A DNA stretch of 43,959 bases from a virus: IMG/VR virus record IMGVR_UViG_3300047563_000048, positions 1 through 43,959 of that record; one strand, written 5' to 3'. The position numbers were made by a program, and so were the translations under genes. Shown one piece after another: positions 41,083 to 43,959 of this stretch. How positions within the stretch are numbered: the first letter of the stretch is position 1; every line of letters begins with the position of its first letter. A model generated the notes under the pieces. It did not search any database and had not been told where the DNA came from. It was given only the letters and a program-made list of their open reading frames with translations.

Positions 41083-42327
41083 GTGTATACATACGAAAGA
41101 GCACTTGCGCTCTCACGAAGCATAGGATCACAGTGGACACAGGTTGACCTTCACGATCAATTGGTGTTTGATATTTTTCAAAACTATACAAAAGTCTACC
41201 TTGTTCTGCGTAATGACGCATTGGTTGAACCTGTTTTTGTAGACATGGACGTTTTGCGTCCTTTGTACGGCAGTTACGCAGATACCCTAGATAATTTACT
41301 GATTACATTAGGTAGTACTACTTTACCTACCGTTGCAACTCTGCCTAACAGTGAAGTTAAGTACGCTAAGTATAGCGATGCAGTGCGTGTCGGTTACAAA
41401 ATCAAACCCACGATCTCTGGTTTTACGATTCCAGAAGGATACCCTAGTTCTTCTTTGGTTGATTTGGAGATCACACGCCCTGACTACAGTACTAACATGG
41501 ATTTGATCCAGGACTATTGTTTGGTATCGGTGAACGGTTACTACCATTGGACAGGCGCCACTAGTAAAGCAGCTTATGTCTTTGACGGCGCCATTACGAT
41601 GCGCCATAGTGCGATTAACCATTTGGGCATCTTGAGTTTCTTAGATGTGGGTAAACTCACTAAGATTCGTTTGGATCCCTCACTGATTACACCTGTAACT
41701 GTCGGAACTACGCTGCGGGATAAGATCAATATCAGTGTTGAAGAGAATCTGGATAACAAGAGCTACATCCTGATCCTAGGTGGATACATGATTCTTCCTC
41801 AAGAAGGTGTCTTCTGGAGAAGTGGTGAGAAGGGGTTCACTCTGGATATCAACCGTATCCAATACAAAGAGCGCCTCTTGGAATCTATGAAATACATGGA
41901 TCTTAGTAAATTAGAACTTACTAAGAACACGTTAGGTGACAATGTCTATAGTCTAGATGAAATGCTAGCAGATGACACTATTAAGAACTACATGACTTTG
42001 AGTCAAAGCTTCTTGGTGCTTGTCGATACACCTAACCTTGTATGTAATAAGATTCATATCCGTCATAGTTCGTTACCTGGTATGTTTACCAGTTACCAAG
42101 ATCCCGTTTATCCGCTTATCGTGAATTACGGTAAGGTAGCAGAATATTGGAAAACGTATGAAGACGGTCATTGGTCTGTGTCAGTTCAGGATAGCTATCT
42201 TCGTAACTACGTAGTAAGTCAACAGGCTACTAAAACAGGACAAACGATTACAGATAACCTTCTGTCATCTAATCCTTTCTACCATAGCCGTGGGTTCCTC
42301 TTAGAACTTGCAGGTTATCGTACATAA
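41083..42327 (+). CDS. Probable virion structural protein (414 residues)
   Basis: Begins at GTG 41083 (MYTYERALALSRSIG) with AAAGGA about eight bases upstream. It is a mixed alpha/beta soluble protein with strands such as KVYLVLRNDALVEPVFVD and a possible globular core VSVNGYYHWTGA. There is no signal, membrane segment or catalytic motif. Position between fibre genes suggests a baseplate or fibre-connecting protein. I do not recognise the family. It starts divergently from the long fibre gene across a 116-base gap with no clear copy of the promoter-like motif. Confidence 0.75.
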   Translation: MYTYERALALSRSIGSQWTQVDLHDQLVFDIFQNYTKVYLVLRNDALVEPVFVDMDVLRPLYGSYADTLDNLLITLGSTTLPTVATLPNSEVKYAKYSDAVRVGYKIKPTISGFTIPEGYPSSSLVDLEITRPDYSTNMDLIQDYCLVSVNGYYHWTGATSKAAYVFDGAITMRHSAINHLGILSFLDVGKLTKIRLDPSLITPVTVGTTLRDKINISVEENLDNKSYILILGGYMILPQEGVFWRSGEKGFTLDINRIQYKERLLESMKYMDLSKLELTKNTLGDNVYSLDEMLADDTIKNYMTLSQSFLVLVDTPNLVCNKIHIRHSSLPGMFTSYQDPVYPLIVNYGKVAEYWKTYEDGHWSVSVQDSYLRNYVVSQQATKTGQTITDNLLSSNPFYHSRGFLLELAGYRT

Positions 42328-42334
42328 ACCACAA

Positions 42335-42370
42335 AGAGACGGCTACATGCGTAGCCGTCTCTATATTGTT
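42335..42370 (+). terminator. Terminator between structural gene and fibre gene
   Basis: A 12-bp stem (42335-42346 with 42351-42362) with loop ATGC is followed by ATATTGTT. The T-tract is weak, so some read-through into the fibre gene is possible. Confidence 0.72.
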
Positions 42371-42385
42371 AACTAAGGAGTTTTT

Positions 42386-43959
42386 ATGAGTCGTACTATT
42401 GGCGCCCCTACGGTTGACTATGAGGATTTAGTTCTTCCAAGGGCCAACGGCGGCACAGGTGTTGCTAAGGTTGCTGAAATCCCAGCAGCTCTGGGGATTG
42501 TTGGATACGCAGAACGTAACCGAGCTAACGGTGTAGCTGGTCTTGACAATACTAATAAAGTGTTGACTTCCCTGTTACCTGACGGTATCGCTGGTAATGC
42601 GGTAAACGTGACAGGTACATTTCGGATGATTGCCAATGCTACCGTTACATTCACGATCACTGACTACGATAGTTTCAAGAACTATACGGTTAGCGCATCT
42701 AACGGTTCTATCTCTCGTAACGGTGAAATCATTACCTATATCGGTAACGCAGTATTGGGTAACCACACATTTACTGTGAACGGTCGTACGTTTGATTTCA
42801 GTATTGAACTTCCAGCTCCCGAGACACCTCGGATTACTAGCCCAGTCACTAACGCTAACGTACTGACAACATCGTACAACTTCACTTCTAGTGCTTTTGT
42901 TGAATTTGGTGACTTGGCAACACACGCAGCATCTGACTGGCAGATCTCTACGAGTTCCACATTTGCAAGCCTTGCTTTCTCGACAAGTAACGACGTTACT
43001 AACAAGATTGCATGGACAGTTCCCGGTTTAGTCGATGGAACTGTGTACTATGCCCGGGTTCGTTACAAGGCAAGTAATGGTAACTACAGTGCTTGGAGTG
43101 CTACTAGTGTCTTCACTATTGCAGTTCCTACGCCTGTCAAACCTACGATTGCTAGTCCTACTAACAATGCAACAGGTGTTGCCACTGCTCCAACGTTTGG
43201 TTCTACTGGATTCGTAGCGCTAGGTGATAACAGTACCCATGCGAGTTCCGACTGGCAAGTGGCGACCGATGCAGCGTTTACTAACATTGTGAAGACCGCT
43301 ACCTCAGATGCTGTGAACAAGACATCTTGGGTTACATCTGGTTTGAGTGTTGTAACTACGTATCGTGTACGAGTGCGGCACCGTTCGAGCAACGGTAAGG
43401 TCTCTGATTGGTCGGATGCTGTTACTTTCGTTACTACCAATGCGTTTGTCACTAATTTGACTATTGCTTCAAATACACAGAACTATAACTTACGTTCTGC
43501 TGCTGTTGCAGCAGGATGGAATCAATCCGATCCATTGATTACAGTGGTTACAATTAACAGTGGTATTGAAGTAACATCAGGTAGTACTGGTTCCTATGCG
43601 TTTGATACGGGTAGCGCAATGCCAGCTGGCAGTGACGTTACGTTGATTAATAATGGAACTATTGCTGGTAAAGGTGGTAACGGAGGCGTCGACGGTACAG
43701 GTGGCAGTGGTGGTCCAGGACTCCGTGTTCAAACTGCTATTAAGATCACTAACAATAACGTGATTGCAGGTGGCGGAGGCGGGGGTGGTCAAGGTGGTAA
43801 CGTTAACTACTACGTGACTTCCAGCGGTGAAGACGGTAACTACACTTGGTACGGTAACATGGTCGGCGGCGGAGGCGGTGGTGGTGCAGGATATGGTCTT
43901 GCCAGTGGTCCACGTTCCGGTTCTCAAAACACTAGCTGGATTATGTACAGCTATGCTAC
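42386..43959 (+). CDS. Tail fibre with glycine-rich tip, 5' part (partial)
   Basis: An open frame from ATG 42386 (MSRTIGAPTVDYED; AAGGAG six bases upstream) runs past the window end, so at least 524 residues. It is a paralogue of the - strand fibre at 34049-35878. It has the same anchor module (LPRANGGTGVA, FTVNGRTFDF) and two FN3-like repeats with HAASDWQIST and HASSDWQVAT cores. A NYNLRSAAVAAGWNQ segment and a tip opening with AFDTGSAMPAGS and glycine runs (GGGGGGGQGGN) follow. The differing tip between glycine blocks probably sets receptor specificity. The 3' end lies outside the window. Confidence 0.88.
   Translation, partial: MSRTIGAPTVDYEDLVLPRANGGTGVAKVAEIPAALGIVGYAERNRANGVAGLDNTNKVLTSLLPDGIAGNAVNVTGTFRMIANATVTFTITDYDSFKNYTVSASNGSISRNGEIITYIGNAVLGNHTFTVNGRTFDFSIELPAPETPRITSPVTNANVLTTSYNFTSSAFVEFGDLATHAASDWQISTSSTFASLAFSTSNDVTNKIAWTVPGLVDGTVYYARVRYKASNGNYSAWSATSVFTIAVPTPVKPTIASPTNNATGVATAPTFGSTGFVALGDNSTHASSDWQVATDAAFTNIVKTATSDAVNKTSWVTSGLSVVTTYRVRVRHRSSNGKVSDWSDAVTFVTTNAFVTNLTIASNTQNYNLRSAAVAAGWNQSDPLITVVTINSGIEVTSGSTGSYAFDTGSAMPAGSDVTLINNGTIAGKGGNGGVDGTGGSGGPGLRVQTAIKITNNNVIAGGGGGGGQGGNVNYYVTSSGEDGNYTWYGNMVGGGGGGGAGYGLASGPRSGSQNTSWIMYSYA

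Noticed and set aside
34049-43959. Site-specific invertible fibre cassette
   Set aside because: No invertase gene or matching inverted recombination sites were seen; the inverted paralogues are too diverged to claim active inversion.

Overview
The window is a stretch of a large tailed (jumbo-type) bacteriophage genome. It carries a major capsid protein, a portal protein, several virion proteins, a family of long modular tail fibres, a DnaB-like replicative helicase, a class Ia ribonucleotide reductase (nrdA and nrdB), a RuvC-like resolvase, a spanin pair and three homing-endonuclease elements. The lipobox-bearing outer spanin points to a Gram-negative host. Genes lie on both strands in short blocks separated by strong hairpin terminators. 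I saw no tRNA, rRNA or CRISPR array. Every gene-free stretch is under 300 bases, apart from the catalytic part of a group I intron.

Left part (1-9.8 kb): the 3' end of an unidentified + strand gene converges on a replicative helicase gene on the - strand. That helicase gene is cut in two by a group I intron (about 865-2637) that carries its own HNH endonuclease. The capsid gene (4544-6685) follows on the + strand. Then come a free-standing GIY-YIG homing endonuclease, a QueC-like PP-loop ATPase and two small genes with hairpin-rich leaders.

Nucleotide metabolism (9.8-15.3 kb): one operon holds a small unknown gene, nrdA (interrupted by a LAGLIDADG intein directly before the thiyl-radical cysteine), nrdB and a staphylococcal-type nuclease. 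Together they would supply dNTPs and perhaps degrade host DNA. Three large proteins of unknown function and one small one follow (15.3-20.7 kb).

Middle (20.8-34 kb): a - strand operon encodes a 1007-residue repetitive tail fibre, a small possible fibre-assembly protein and a permuted NlpC/P60-type cysteine hydrolase. A small two-helix membrane protein and the - strand portal gene follow. The portal gene is divergent, by four bases, from a + strand block of two structural proteins. Next is a + strand group with a RuvC-like resolvase, inner spanin, 41-residue membrane peptide, outer spanin, a CYTH-like protein and a tail-anchored membrane protein.

Right part (34-44 kb): tail-fibre genes. Three fibres share one N-terminal anchor module and FN3-like repeats but differ in their distal part: two have glycine-rich tips (one - strand, one + strand and cut by the window end), and one has an apparent seven-bladed beta-propeller. 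A fourth long fibre, related in its repeats to the 1007-residue fibre, a small virion-like protein and another large probable structural protein complete the region.

A recurring sequence close to AGTCATATATACTT lies 30 to 140 bases upstream of several + strand genes, usually just after a terminator. It is probably a phage promoter class.
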